Source: an uncultured Polyangiaceae bacterium (lineage in GTDB: Bacteria > Myxococcota_A > Polyangia > Polyangiales > Polyangiaceae). Taken from it: a DNA stretch of 6,856 nucleotides. Each line of letters starts with the position of its first letter. The first letter of the stretch is position 1. The notes under the pieces were generated by a model. That model ran no database searches. It was not told where the DNA came from and worked only from the letters and a program-made list of their open reading frames with translations. Location of the stretch: NCBI GenBank assembly GCA_938004815.1, contig CALKVR010000018.1:1-6856 (forward strand), in the 5' to 3' direction. A program made the position numbers and the translations under genes. This document shows, piece after piece, positions 1 to 6,364 of this stretch.

Positions 1-1106
1 GTCGGCGAGAGGACCGGCAGCTGCGCGACGTCGGCGCGCCGGAGCTTCTTCAGCGCGTCGATGATCGGCTCCGCGCCCGTGGTGGTGACGAGGCGGTTGG
101 ACGGCGTCATGATGTCCTGCACCGTCGTCTGATGGCGCTCGTCGGGTGCGACCCGCTTCACGTCCGTCCAGCTCACGAGCCCCACCAACGTCGTCCCGTC
201 ATAGACGGGAAAGGCTCGCCCCTCGTCGCGCATGAGCATGCGATCGACGAGCTCTCCGACGGGCAGAGCGGCCGGCACCCAAGGAGGTTCGGCGCGCATG
301 AGGTCGACGGTGCGAACGCCGGCGAGCATGTCCTCGAGCAGCGCGCCGCGAAAGCTCTGCACTGCCGCGCCACGAACCACCCAGCCGATGAGCGCCATCC
401 AGAGCCCGCCCATGAGCCCCGTGCCGAGCACCGGCACCGAGCCGCCCATCGCCATGAAGAGCCCGGTCGCGACGAGGAGCCAGCCGACCACCTGGCCGGC
501 GATCGCCGCCGCGCGCGTCGCGCGCTGCAGATCGCCGGTGGCCGACCAGATCGCGGCGCGGAGCACGCGACCACCGTCGAGCGGGAGGCCCGGCAGCATG
601 TTGAACGCCGCGACCAGGAAGTTCGCGCCCGCGAGCCAGAAGAGGACGGACGTCGTCGGGCCCATGTTCCGCACGATGTCGAGGGGAGCATCCGACGTGA
701 AGGTGTTCGTGGAGAGGAGCAGCGCAGCAGCCCCGAGGGCCAAGAGCCCGACGCAGACGCTCGCGATCGGGCCCACGATCGCGATCCAGAGCTCGGCCTT
801 GGGCGTCGGGGGATCGCGCTCGATGCTGGACAAGCCACCGAACAGATGGAGCGTGATGTCGTGCACCGGAATGCCCCACGCGCGCGCCATCACCGTGTGG
901 GCGAGCTCGTGGACGAGAACCGAGGCGAAAAACGACAACGCGGCGAGCGCGCCCACGACGAGCGTCAGGCCCAGGCTCCAGGTGGCGTGGATGGACGCAA
1001 ACGATGTCGCGAGGGCCCACGTGAGGAGCGCGAAAATGACGGCCCAGCTGGGGTCGATGCGGAGCTCGACCCCGCGGACGCGTGCGATTCGGAAAGCCGT
1101 CGGCAT
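1..1106 (-). CDS. Site-2 protease family (M50) zinc metalloprotease with CBS domains, partial at the left edge
   Basis: Intramembrane zinc protease expected to cut transmembrane segments of substrate proteins such as anti-sigma factors. The 368 visible residues start at ATG 1106. The next residues (FRIARVRGVELRIDPSW) match the N-terminal beta-strand region usual in this family. The zinc motif HELAH is at residues 66-70 in a membrane helix, and the second metal motif, NMLPGLPLDGGR, is at 169-180 (the LDG aspartate is D177). About six hydrophobic segments are visible (roughly 20-38, 45-66, 106-131, 153-172, 202-222, 229-246). One CBS domain follows at about 264-320. A second begins at about 329 (TVQDIMTP) and is cut by the window edge, so the C-terminus is missing. 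CBS pairs in this family usually bind adenine nucleotides and tune activity. An in-frame GTG at 1145 is a less likely start. It lies 59 bases after the cyclophilin gene, same strand, likely same operon. The substrate is unknown. Confidence 0.93.
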   Translation of the reverse strand, partial: MPTAFRIARVRGVELRIDPSWAVIFALLTWALATSFASIHATWSLGLTLVVGALAALSFFASVLVHELAHTVMARAWGIPVHDITLHLFGGLSSIERDPPTPKAELWIAIVGPIASVCVGLLALGAAALLLSTNTFTSDAPLDIVRNMGPTTSVLFWLAGANFLVAAFNMLPGLPLDGGRVLRAAIWSATGDLQRATRAAAIAGQVVGWLLVATGLFMAMGGSVPVLGTGLMGGLWMALIGWVVRGAAVQSFRGALLEDMLAGVRTVDLMRAEPPWVPAALPVGELVDRMLMRDEGRAFPVYDGTTLVGLVSWTDVKRVAPDERHQTTVQDIMTPSNRLVTTTGAEPIIDALKKLRRADVAQLPVLSP

Positions 1107-1165
1107 GGTACCGACGCTCGAAGCAAGCCGCGGGCCGCCGGCCACGCGCGCTCTCGCGCGGGCGC

Positions 1166-1669
1166 TCAGGCGCGCTTGATCGACTGAATGACGATCGGCT
1201 GGTCGGGCGCGTCCTTGGCGAACGGGCCCTGCGCGCCGGTCTTCACGCCCTTGATCTTGTCGACCACGTCCATGCCCGACGTGACGCGGCCGAACACGGT
1301 GTAGCCCCACTCGGCCCCGGATTTGGACTTGTGATCGAGGAACGCATTGTCGGCGACGTTGATGAAGAACTGCGCCGTCGCCGAGTGCGGGTCGCTCGTC
1401 CGCGCCATCGCGAGCGTGCCCTTCGTGTTCTTCAGCCCGTTGTCGGCCTCGTTCTGGACGGGCGGCTTCGTCGCCTTTTTCTCGTAGCGCTCGTCGAACC
1501 CGCCGCCCTGGGCCATGAACCCGTCGATCACGCGGTGGAAGATCGTGCCCGCGTAGTGGCCCGCGTCGACGTACGCGAGAAAGTTCTCGACCGTCTTGGG
1601 CGCCCGCTCGTCCTCGAGAGCCGCATGAATGGTTCCGAAATTCGTTTCGATGACGACGTTGGTTGCCAT
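1166..1669 (-). CDS. ppiB: Cyclophilin-type peptidyl-prolyl cis-trans isomerase, PpiB-like
   Basis: Catalyses cis-trans isomerisation of Xaa-Pro bonds during protein folding. The 167 residues make up essentially one cyclophilin domain with no signal peptide or membrane segment, so a cytoplasmic location like E. coli PpiB (164 aa) is expected. Conserved blocks are FHRVIDGFMAQGGGF at 44-58 with the catalytic Arg46, NEADNGLKNTKGTLAMAR at 73-90, SATAQFFINV at 96-105, and WGYTVFGRV at 121-129 with the Trp that corresponds to the cyclosporin-contact Trp. The end (IVIQSI) is the usual last strand. ATG 1669 (MATNVVIETN) is chosen because it fits the PpiB N-terminus. An in-frame ATG at 1684 would add five residues and sit only four bases after the upstream stop, which would suit translational coupling. 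Neither start has a clear Shine-Dalgarno. It lies between the zinc-ribbon membrane protein and the site-2 protease, likely in one operon. Confidence 0.95.
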   Translation of the reverse strand: MATNVVIETNFGTIHAALEDERAPKTVENFLAYVDAGHYAGTIFHRVIDGFMAQGGGFDERYEKKATKPPVQNEADNGLKNTKGTLAMARTSDPHSATAQFFINVADNAFLDHKSKSGAEWGYTVFGRVTSGMDVVDKIKGVKTGAQGPFAKDAPDQPIVIQSIKRA

Positions 1670-1688
1670 GGTGCGCGCGAGCATACGC

Positions 1689-2876
1689 TCAGAGCGGGGC
1701 GATGTCGTTCGCGTCGACGCGCACGCCCGAGAGGCCTTGCTTCGTCTGAAAGACGACCACTACCGCGCTGGTTCCGATGAACGCCATCGGCTGGCCGGTG
1801 GAGGGCCCGCCACGATCCGCGTCGAGCACGACGACGACGGGCTCGTCGCCCTCGCGCGTGAGCTCGAGCTCGCCCGACGGCTTGCGCGTGAGGCTCGTCT
1901 TCTTTCCGCCCAGCTCGGCCGAGAACCATGTCGCGCTCGCGGGCGGGAGCGTCGGGCGATCCGAGGCCATCGTGAGGGCTCCGATGTCGCCCTCGTAGCT
2001 CGACCCATCGGCGCGAAACGCGCCGTACTCAGTCTCCTCCGGCGTTTGGCCCATCTTGGTGACGCCGTGGATCAAGATCTCGCTCTGCCCCTCGACGAGG
2101 CGCGCGGTCTGAGGCCGCACACCGAGACGAAGCTCGTCACACGCCACGCTCGTCGCGGCGTCGGGCTGGACGGTGCAGAGCACCAGGTCACCGCTCGGGG
2201 CCCGGTAGAGGAGCGCGGTCTTGTCGCCGATGTTCACCCTACCGCGCAACGTGAGGATGCCGCGCGCCACGACACCGAAGTCCGCTTCGCGGTAGCGCGC
2301 CTTGGGGGCGGGCGTCTCGGCCTCGCCATTCGCGCCCTCCGCGCCCTGCTTCTCGGGGAGGAGCTTCTTCGGATCATCGCCGACGATGCCGCGGAGCACG
2401 CTGACCCCGACCCCGACGACCACCAAGAACCCGCCCACGATCGCCACCGTGATGAGAGTCCCCCGCTGCGGGCCTCGCATCCTCGCCACCGCGGACGAGG
2501 GACCGACCGTCTGCTTCAGCTGGGGGAACTTGCGCCGCGCCGGAAGCACCGCGTTGGCGACCTGCATCGCCCCCGCCGCCAGCAGGATCATGAGCGTGAT
2601 CACCTTGATGGGGTTCGCGAACGGGATCGGGAGCGGGATCGCCACGATCACCTGCGGCGCCGCGAGCAAGACGGCGCCGATGGTAACGAGGCCCACCGCC
2701 ACGCCGATCCAGAGGTTGCGCTGCTTGACCTTCTCTTCGACCCGGTCGTCCTGCTCGACCAGCATCGCGACGGCGGCGGGGTCGTCGAGGTCGAGGAGCG
2801 CGCCGCCCCCGCACTTGCAATCGCCCGGCTCGGAGCTCGATGCCGTGCAGTCGGAGCACACGAAGGTCCTTGCCAT
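1689..2876 (-). CDS. Membrane protein of unknown function with N-terminal zinc-ribbon-like Cys motif
   Basis: I do not recognise this 395-residue family. The N-terminus carries four cysteines, Cys7-x2-Cys10 and Cys20-x-Cys22, a plausible small zinc-binding knuckle, followed by an acidic helix (about 29-48). Hydrophobic segments lie at about 55-86 (one long or two short), 89-110 and 140-165. The loop between the last two is rich in Arg/Lys (ARRKF, RMRGPQR), so it is probably cytoplasmic. This places the zinc motif inside and the 230-residue C-terminal part outside the inner membrane. After a charged Glu/Pro/Ala linker (167-195), the C-terminal part looks beta-rich, with Cys234 and Cys246 as a possible disulfide. 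ATG 2876 has a good Shine-Dalgarno (AAGAGG, 2882-2887). It is 41 bases after the kinase gene and 19 before the cyclophilin, same strand. A sensor or an envelope-maintenance role is possible, but no function can be assigned from sequence. Confidence 0.85.
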   Translation of the reverse strand: MARTFVCSDCTASSSEPGDCKCGGGALLDLDDPAAVAMLVEQDDRVEEKVKQRNLWIGVAVGLVTIGAVLLAAPQVIVAIPLPIPFANPIKVITLMILLAAGAMQVANAVLPARRKFPQLKQTVGPSSAVARMRGPQRGTLITVAIVGGFLVVVGVGVSVLRGIVGDDPKKLLPEKQGAEGANGEAETPAPKARYREADFGVVARGILTLRGRVNIGDKTALLYRAPSGDLVLCTVQPDAATSVACDELRLGVRPQTARLVEGQSEILIHGVTKMGQTPEETEYGAFRADGSSYEGDIGALTMASDRPTLPPASATWFSAELGGKKTSLTRKPSGELELTREGDEPVVVVLDADRGGPSTGQPMAFIGTSAVVVVFQTKQGLSGVRVDANDIAPL

Positions 2877-2881
2877 GCGCG

Positions 2882-2887
2882 CCTCTT
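2882..2887 (-). promoter_or_regulatory. Ribosome binding site of the zinc-ribbon membrane protein gene
   Basis: Read on the minus strand, AAGAGG lies five bases upstream of the ATG at 2876. It is the clearest Shine-Dalgarno among the minus-strand genes here and fixes this start. Confidence 0.6.
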
Positions 2888-2917
2888 ACGCTGCCGATGC
2901 GGGATCTCCCCCCTCGG

Positions 2918-4837
2918 TCACCGCGAAGGCGTCGCCGACGACGGCGGCTCGATCACGCCCCGAGGCACGAGCGACTTGAGCTTCCACTGCTGGAGCGCCA
3001 TGCGCCGCGCGTTGCCCAAGAGGATGCGCTGGAGGTACCGGGCCGCGAGGCAGAGCACGGCGAAGAGGACGATGGTGCCGGACGCCAGGGCGAGCGCGCT
3101 CGTGCCGGGGCGGAGCTCGACCACGGGCGACGCGATGCGCATCTCGCCGAGCGAGAACGAGGTCGTCGGTTGGATGACCCCCGCGAGCTCGAGCGCGTAC
3201 GGCGCGACCAGGCCCACGGCTCCGATCGCGGCCGTCGGCACGTGCCACTCGCGACGCCCGAGCAACATGAACGTGACGGTGGTCAGGGTGACGACGCCGG
3301 GGACGGTGATGAACGGCCCGACGACGCGCGCGGCGGCGTCGGTGGCGACGATGCACGCCACCAGCGAGACGAAGTGAAAGGCCGCCGTTCGTTCGCGAGC
3401 GCGCGACGCGACGGCGAGGAGCGCGACCGCGACCAAATCGAGCACGGCCCACAGGGCGAGCGCCGCCGGCTCCTTGGGCCGCGTGAAAGCGAGCACCAGG
3501 ATGAACGGCAGCCACATCGCGTGAAGAAGCGCCCCCACGGCGGCGCCGCGCCGGTAGACCAGCATCGCGTTCCGCTCCATCTCGCGCTGAACCTCGAGAG
3601 GCTCGTCGCCGTGGCCTGGCTGATCGAGCATGAGCCGCAAGATCACCTCTTGCGCCAGGGCGTGCGACGGCGCCAGGGCGAGCGCGCGACCGGCGTGCTC
3701 GAGCGCGACCTCGCGCTGCGCCGGCAGAGAGCTGAGCTTCGACAGGGCGCGCAGCGCCAGGCGCGCCTCTTGCTCGGCGAGCTTGGCGCGCGCCTCGACG
3801 TCGCGATCGCCGTCGAGAAATCGCTGCACCGCCGATAGGAGCTCGTCGACGGACGCGAAGCGATCGCGCCGATCGAGGGCGGTGGCGTACACGCAGGCAT
3901 CTTCGAGCTCGGGCGGGGCCGCTCTGGCCCGCAACGTTCGACGGATGCGCTCTTCGCTCGAGGCGAGCGTGGCGTCGGCGACCTCGACCGCGCGATCCGA
4001 CGGGTGCAGCCGCTCGAGCGCGAGGATCTCGAAGAGGATCGCGCCGAGCGAGTACACGTCGCTCGACGGCTCCGCGACGCGCGCGTCTTTGAGCTGCTCG
4101 GGCGCCATGTACCCGAGCGTGCCGAGCAGCTCGCCGCTCGACGTGTCGTGGCTCGCGGTGGCGTCGACCTGCGGGGCCGGGTCCACGAGCCCTGGCGACG
4201 GCGGGGGCGAGGCCGGGGTCGAGGCGGCGACTTTGGCGATGCCCCAATCGATGACGTACACCTCGCCGAAGTCGCCGAGCATCACGTTCGCCGGCTTGAT
4301 GTCGCGGTGCACGACGCCGCGGCGGTGCGCGAAGTGAACCGTTTGGCACACGGTAACGAACGCGGCCAAGAGGCGGGCGCGCGAGAAGCGCGCGGTCGTC
4401 TTGGCGTCGCCTTGCGAGAGGCGCCGCAGCACGTTCTCCAGCGAGTCGCCGCGGATGCGCTTCATCGTGAAAAACGGCGCGCCATCGGCCATGTTCCCGA
4501 GGTCGTAGACGGGCAAGACGCCCGGGTGCTCGAGCTGACCCTGGAGCCGGCACTCGCGGTTGAACCGTGAGACGACGTCCTCACCGCCATCGGGGCGGGC
4601 GGCCTTGAGCGCGACCTCACGCCCGATGCGACGGTCACGCGCGACGAACACATCGCCCATGCCCCCTTGGCCCAGCACCTCGGAGAGCGCGTAGCGGGCG
4701 TCGAAGTCGTCACGCTCGAGCGGCGGGATGCTCACGCTCACGAAGGGCATCGTGACGACACCGTCCGGTTGCGACGCGGGATCGCTCTCGTCGGGGGTCG
4801 GGTCGGAGGGCTCGGTGTCGGGCCGGGCGGTGGCCAT
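2918..4837 (-). CDS. Hanks-type Ser/Thr protein kinase with C-terminal multi-pass membrane domain
   Basis: Phosphorylates Ser/Thr of unknown partner proteins at the cytoplasmic face of the membrane. The protein has 639 residues. After an acidic, Pro-rich leader (1-45) the kinase domain spans about 49-345. It has glycine loop GQGGMG (56-61), VALK Lys78, helix-C Glu95, HRDIKPAN with Asp179 and Asn184, DWG in place of DFG (Asp197), and APE at 245-247. All catalytic residues are present, so it should be active. Between DWG and APE there is a long Pro/Ser/Thr/Ala-rich insertion (about 204-233). A helical, TPR-like stretch follows (about 351-425), then about six hydrophobic segments (433-452, 457-479, 486-508, 509-527, 533-554, 581-602) and a basic cytoplasmic tail. 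ATG 4837 is chosen because an open frame upstream to 5197 lies opposite the cyclase gene and encodes no conserved sequence. ATG 4750 is a possible later start. First gene of the minus-strand cluster, divergent from the cyclase gene. Confidence 0.93.
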   Translation of the reverse strand: MATARPDTEPSDPTPDESDPASQPDGVVTMPFVSVSIPPLERDDFDARYALSEVLGQGGMGDVFVARDRRIGREVALKAARPDGGEDVVSRFNRECRLQGQLEHPGVLPVYDLGNMADGAPFFTMKRIRGDSLENVLRRLSQGDAKTTARFSRARLLAAFVTVCQTVHFAHRRGVVHRDIKPANVMLGDFGEVYVIDWGIAKVAASTPASPPPSPGLVDPAPQVDATASHDTSSGELLGTLGYMAPEQLKDARVAEPSSDVYSLGAILFEILALERLHPSDRAVEVADATLASSEERIRRTLRARAAPPELEDACVYATALDRRDRFASVDELLSAVQRFLDGDRDVEARAKLAEQEARLALRALSKLSSLPAQREVALEHAGRALALAPSHALAQEVILRLMLDQPGHGDEPLEVQREMERNAMLVYRRGAAVGALLHAMWLPFILVLAFTRPKEPAALALWAVLDLVAVALLAVASRARERTAAFHFVSLVACIVATDAAARVVGPFITVPGVVTLTTVTFMLLGRREWHVPTAAIGAVGLVAPYALELAGVIQPTTSFSLGEMRIASPVVELRPGTSALALASGTIVLFAVLCLAARYLQRILLGNARRMALQQWKLKSLVPRGVIEPPSSATPSR

Positions 4838-4916
4838 CGAGGGGCGTCCATGCTGCCTCTCCCGAGGGCGGACGCCAACACCCCGGGCGGCGCGCTTTCG
4901 TGGCATCATCCAGCCG
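4838..4916. promoter_or_regulatory. Divergent intergenic region between kinase and diguanylate cyclase genes
   Basis: These 79 bases are the only space that can hold promoters for both the leftward four-gene cluster and the rightward cyclase gene, unless promoters lie inside coding sequence. I could not identify convincing -35/-10 elements. A 7-base inverted repeat, GGCGTCC (4843-4849) and GGACGCC (4870-4876), with arms 20 bases apart, could be an operator, but it is short enough to be chance in DNA this rich in GC. Neither flanking start codon has a strong Shine-Dalgarno. Confidence 0.4.
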
Positions 4917-5867
4917 ATGCCCCGCGGTCGAGTCCTCGTCGTCGACGACAGCGCGCCCGAGCGCGCCGCCGTCGTCGAAACGTTGAAGCAATCGGGCGAT
5001 CTCGAGGACGTCTTCGAGGCCGAGGACGGGCTCTCGGCCCTGCGGCTGATGGCCGAGAAGCGCCCCGACCTCGTGGTGTGCGATCTCGTGATGCCCGGCT
5101 GCGACGGGCTCCAGCTGCTCCGCCTCAAGGCGGCGAAGAGCGAGCTCGCGCAGATCCCGGTGCTCATCTTGACCGCCGACGCCGAGCTCGAGCGCAAGGT
5201 CGAGCTGTTCGAGCGCGGCGCCTCCGACTACGTCCGCAAGCCGTTCGACCCGCGCGAGCTCGTCGCGCGCGTCCGCGTCCACCTGCGCCTCAAGCTCCTG
5301 ACCGAGGACCTCGAGGCCGCCAACGAGAAGCTCTACAAGCTCTCGTGCACCGATCCGCTCACGGATCTGTTCAACCGCCGTCACTTCAACAACGTGCTCG
5401 ATGTCGAGGTGGCGCGCGTCGTCCGCTACGGCTTGCCTCTGTCGCTCGTGCTCTGCGACCTCGACCACTTCAAGCGCATCAACGACGAGCTCGGCCATCT
5501 GGTCGGTGACGCCGTCCTGCGCTCCGTCTCGGGCACGCTGACCAAGGGCGTGCGCAAGGCCGACATCGTGGCGCGCTACGGGGGCGAAGAGGTCGCCCTC
5601 GTGCTCACCAACACCGGGACGGCGGGCGCGTTCGTCCTCGCCGAGCGGCTCCGCGCCGCGGTCGAGGACACCGAGGTCGTCACCAGCGGCACGAAGGTCC
5701 GCGTCACCGCGAGCTTCGGGATCGCGGTGGCCGAGCCCAAGGGCGACGTCTCGAGCGCCGTGATGCTCGTGCGCCGCGCCGATAAGGCGCTCTACGCGGC
5801 CAAGCGGCGCGGCCGCAACCAGGTCGTCATGTGGGGGCCCGAGCTGGATCGGTCCTCCAACCCGTAA
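4917..5867 (+). CDS. Response regulator diguanylate cyclase (REC-GGDEF)
   Basis: Makes the second messenger cyclic di-GMP from two GTP, under control of an N-terminal phosphoreceiver domain (PleD/WspR-like logic). The protein has 316 residues. REC is at about 4-118 with acidic pair Asp10-Asp11, phosphoacceptor Asp56 (VCDLVMPG), Thr86 and Lys108 (KPF). A helical linker (about 119-142) probably transmits dimerisation. GGDEF is at about 143-306: the TDPLTDLFNRRHF entry motif, DLDHFKRINDELGH with metal-binding Asp181, active-site signature GGEEV (222-226), and the closing ADKALYAAKRRGRN. An RxxD inhibitory site (Arg213, Asp216) stands five residues before the signature, so product feedback inhibition is expected. 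Val226 replaces the usual Phe of GG(D/E)EF, but both catalytic Glu are kept, so activity is likely. ATG 4917 is chosen because it begins three residues before the first REC beta-strand. The open frame reaching back to 4728 overlaps the kinase gene and is not conserved-looking. The cognate histidine kinase is not in the window. Confidence 0.95.
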   Translation: MPRGRVLVVDDSAPERAAVVETLKQSGDLEDVFEAEDGLSALRLMAEKRPDLVVCDLVMPGCDGLQLLRLKAAKSELAQIPVLILTADAELERKVELFERGASDYVRKPFDPRELVARVRVHLRLKLLTEDLEAANEKLYKLSCTDPLTDLFNRRHFNNVLDVEVARVVRYGLPLSLVLCDLDHFKRINDELGHLVGDAVLRSVSGTLTKGVRKADIVARYGGEEVALVLTNTGTAGAFVLAERLRAAVEDTEVVTSGTKVRVTASFGIAVAEPKGDVSSAVMLVRRADKALYAAKRRGRNQVVMWGPELDRSSNP

Positions 5868-5932
5868 CGTGGTGTGAGCTTGGCACCGTCGTCGCGCTCG
5901 ATGAGGCTGGTGCCGCTCTTTCACCCCCCCGG

Positions 5933-5955
5933 CCCCCCTCACTCCGTGAGGGGGG
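5933..5955 (+). terminator. Strong GC hairpin after the diguanylate cyclase gene
   Basis: A perfect 10-base stem is formed by CCCCCCTCAC (5933-5942) and GTGAGGGGGG (5946-5955) with a three-base loop. It starts 65 bases after the cyclase stop. There is no T-tract behind it, so it is not a textbook intrinsic terminator. In GC-rich bacteria such hairpins can still halt transcription or protect the 3' end. It also ends 16 bases before the proposed GTG start of the next kinase and could affect its translation. Confidence 0.5.
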
Positions 5956-5962
5956 AGCACAC

Positions 5963-5966
5963 GAGG
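5963..5966 (+). promoter_or_regulatory. Likely ribosome binding site for the second kinase
   Basis: GAGG lies five bases before the GTG at 5972. It supports this start over the in-frame ATG at 5831, which overlaps the cyclase gene and would put the hairpin inside coding sequence. Confidence 0.4.
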
Positions 5967-5971
5967 CGACG

Positions 5972-6364
5972 GTGACGCTCTCGGATGGAACCGTCGCGAG
6001 GCTGCTCCAGCGCGAGACCGAGGTGTTCGCGGGGCGGTTCGAGATCGTCGGCGAGGCGGGCGCGGGCGGAATGGGCGCGGTCTACAAGGCGGTGGACGGC
6101 GAGACCGGCGATCTCGTCGCGCTCAAGGTGCTCCGCTTGGACACTGCGAGCGACGGCCTCGAGCGCTTTCGGCGTGAGGCGACGATCCTCGAGCGGCTCG
6201 AGCACCCTGCGATCGTGCGCTACGTCGCCCACGGAGCGAACGACGAAGGCGAGCCGTGGCTCGCGATGGAGTGGCTCCGCGCTCGCCGCCGCGCACGCCC
6301 GCGGCGTGGTGCATCGAGATCTCAAGCCCGGCAACATCGTCCTCGCCGGCGGGAGCGCCCGTGA
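5972..6364 (+). pseudogene. Ser/Thr protein kinase, N-lobe part; frame lost at about 6277
   Basis: The first 102 codons from GTG 5972 encode a normal kinase N-lobe: glycine loop GAGGMGAVY (30-38), VALK with Lys52, helix-C Glu69 (FRREATILERLEHP), and the hinge GEPWLAMEWL (93-102). After L102 (codon 6275-6277) the frame continues as Arg-rich non-kinase sequence to a TGA at 6362-6364. The rest of the kinase resumes one base later in another frame (from 6279). In kinases of this type, about 28 residues normally separate the hinge MEWL from the ALAAAHARGVVHRD block. Here a single base does, so a deletion of roughly 83-86 bases plus a frame change is inferred. As sequenced, the product would lack the catalytic loop and could only bind nucleotide, if it folds at all. 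An assembly or base-calling error is the main alternative. The GTG start is supported by GAGG at 5963-5966. Confidence 0.75.

Noticed and set aside
132..1187. Plus-strand and off-frame minus-strand open frames over the left end
   Set aside because: They overlap the site-2 protease, whose minus-strand frame carries HELAH, LDG and CBS motifs. The protease is simply cut by the window edge.
2906..2915. Shared 10-mer GAGGGGGGAG near 2906-2915 (minus strand) and 5948-5957 (plus strand)
   Set aside because: It is a low-complexity G-run in GC-rich DNA, with no further similarity around the two copies.
1629..3377. Long plus-strand open frame (582 codons) opposite the zinc-ribbon and kinase genes
   Set aside because: Its translation is dominated by Arg, Ala, Asp, Glu and His with no domain, and it lies antisense to two genes with recognisable features. 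Such frames are expected in very GC-rich DNA.
4901..4914. Sigma-54-like promoter (TGGCAT then GC) before the cyclase
   Set aside because: The GG-to-GC spacing is one base short of the required ten, and the site would end two bases before the start codon.
4728..4916. N-terminal extension of the diguanylate cyclase to 4728
   Set aside because: It overlaps the kinase coding start, has no recognisable content, and the REC domain starts directly at ATG 4917.
4838..5197. N-terminal extension of the membrane kinase to an ATG at 5197
   Set aside because: The extension lies antisense to the conserved REC domain and reads as Ser/Arg-rich sequence. The kinase leader begins naturally at 4837.
5831..5971. 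Start of the second kinase at ATG 5831
   Set aside because: It would overlap the cyclase gene by 37 bases and translate the hairpin region. GTG 5972 with GAGG five bases upstream fits better.
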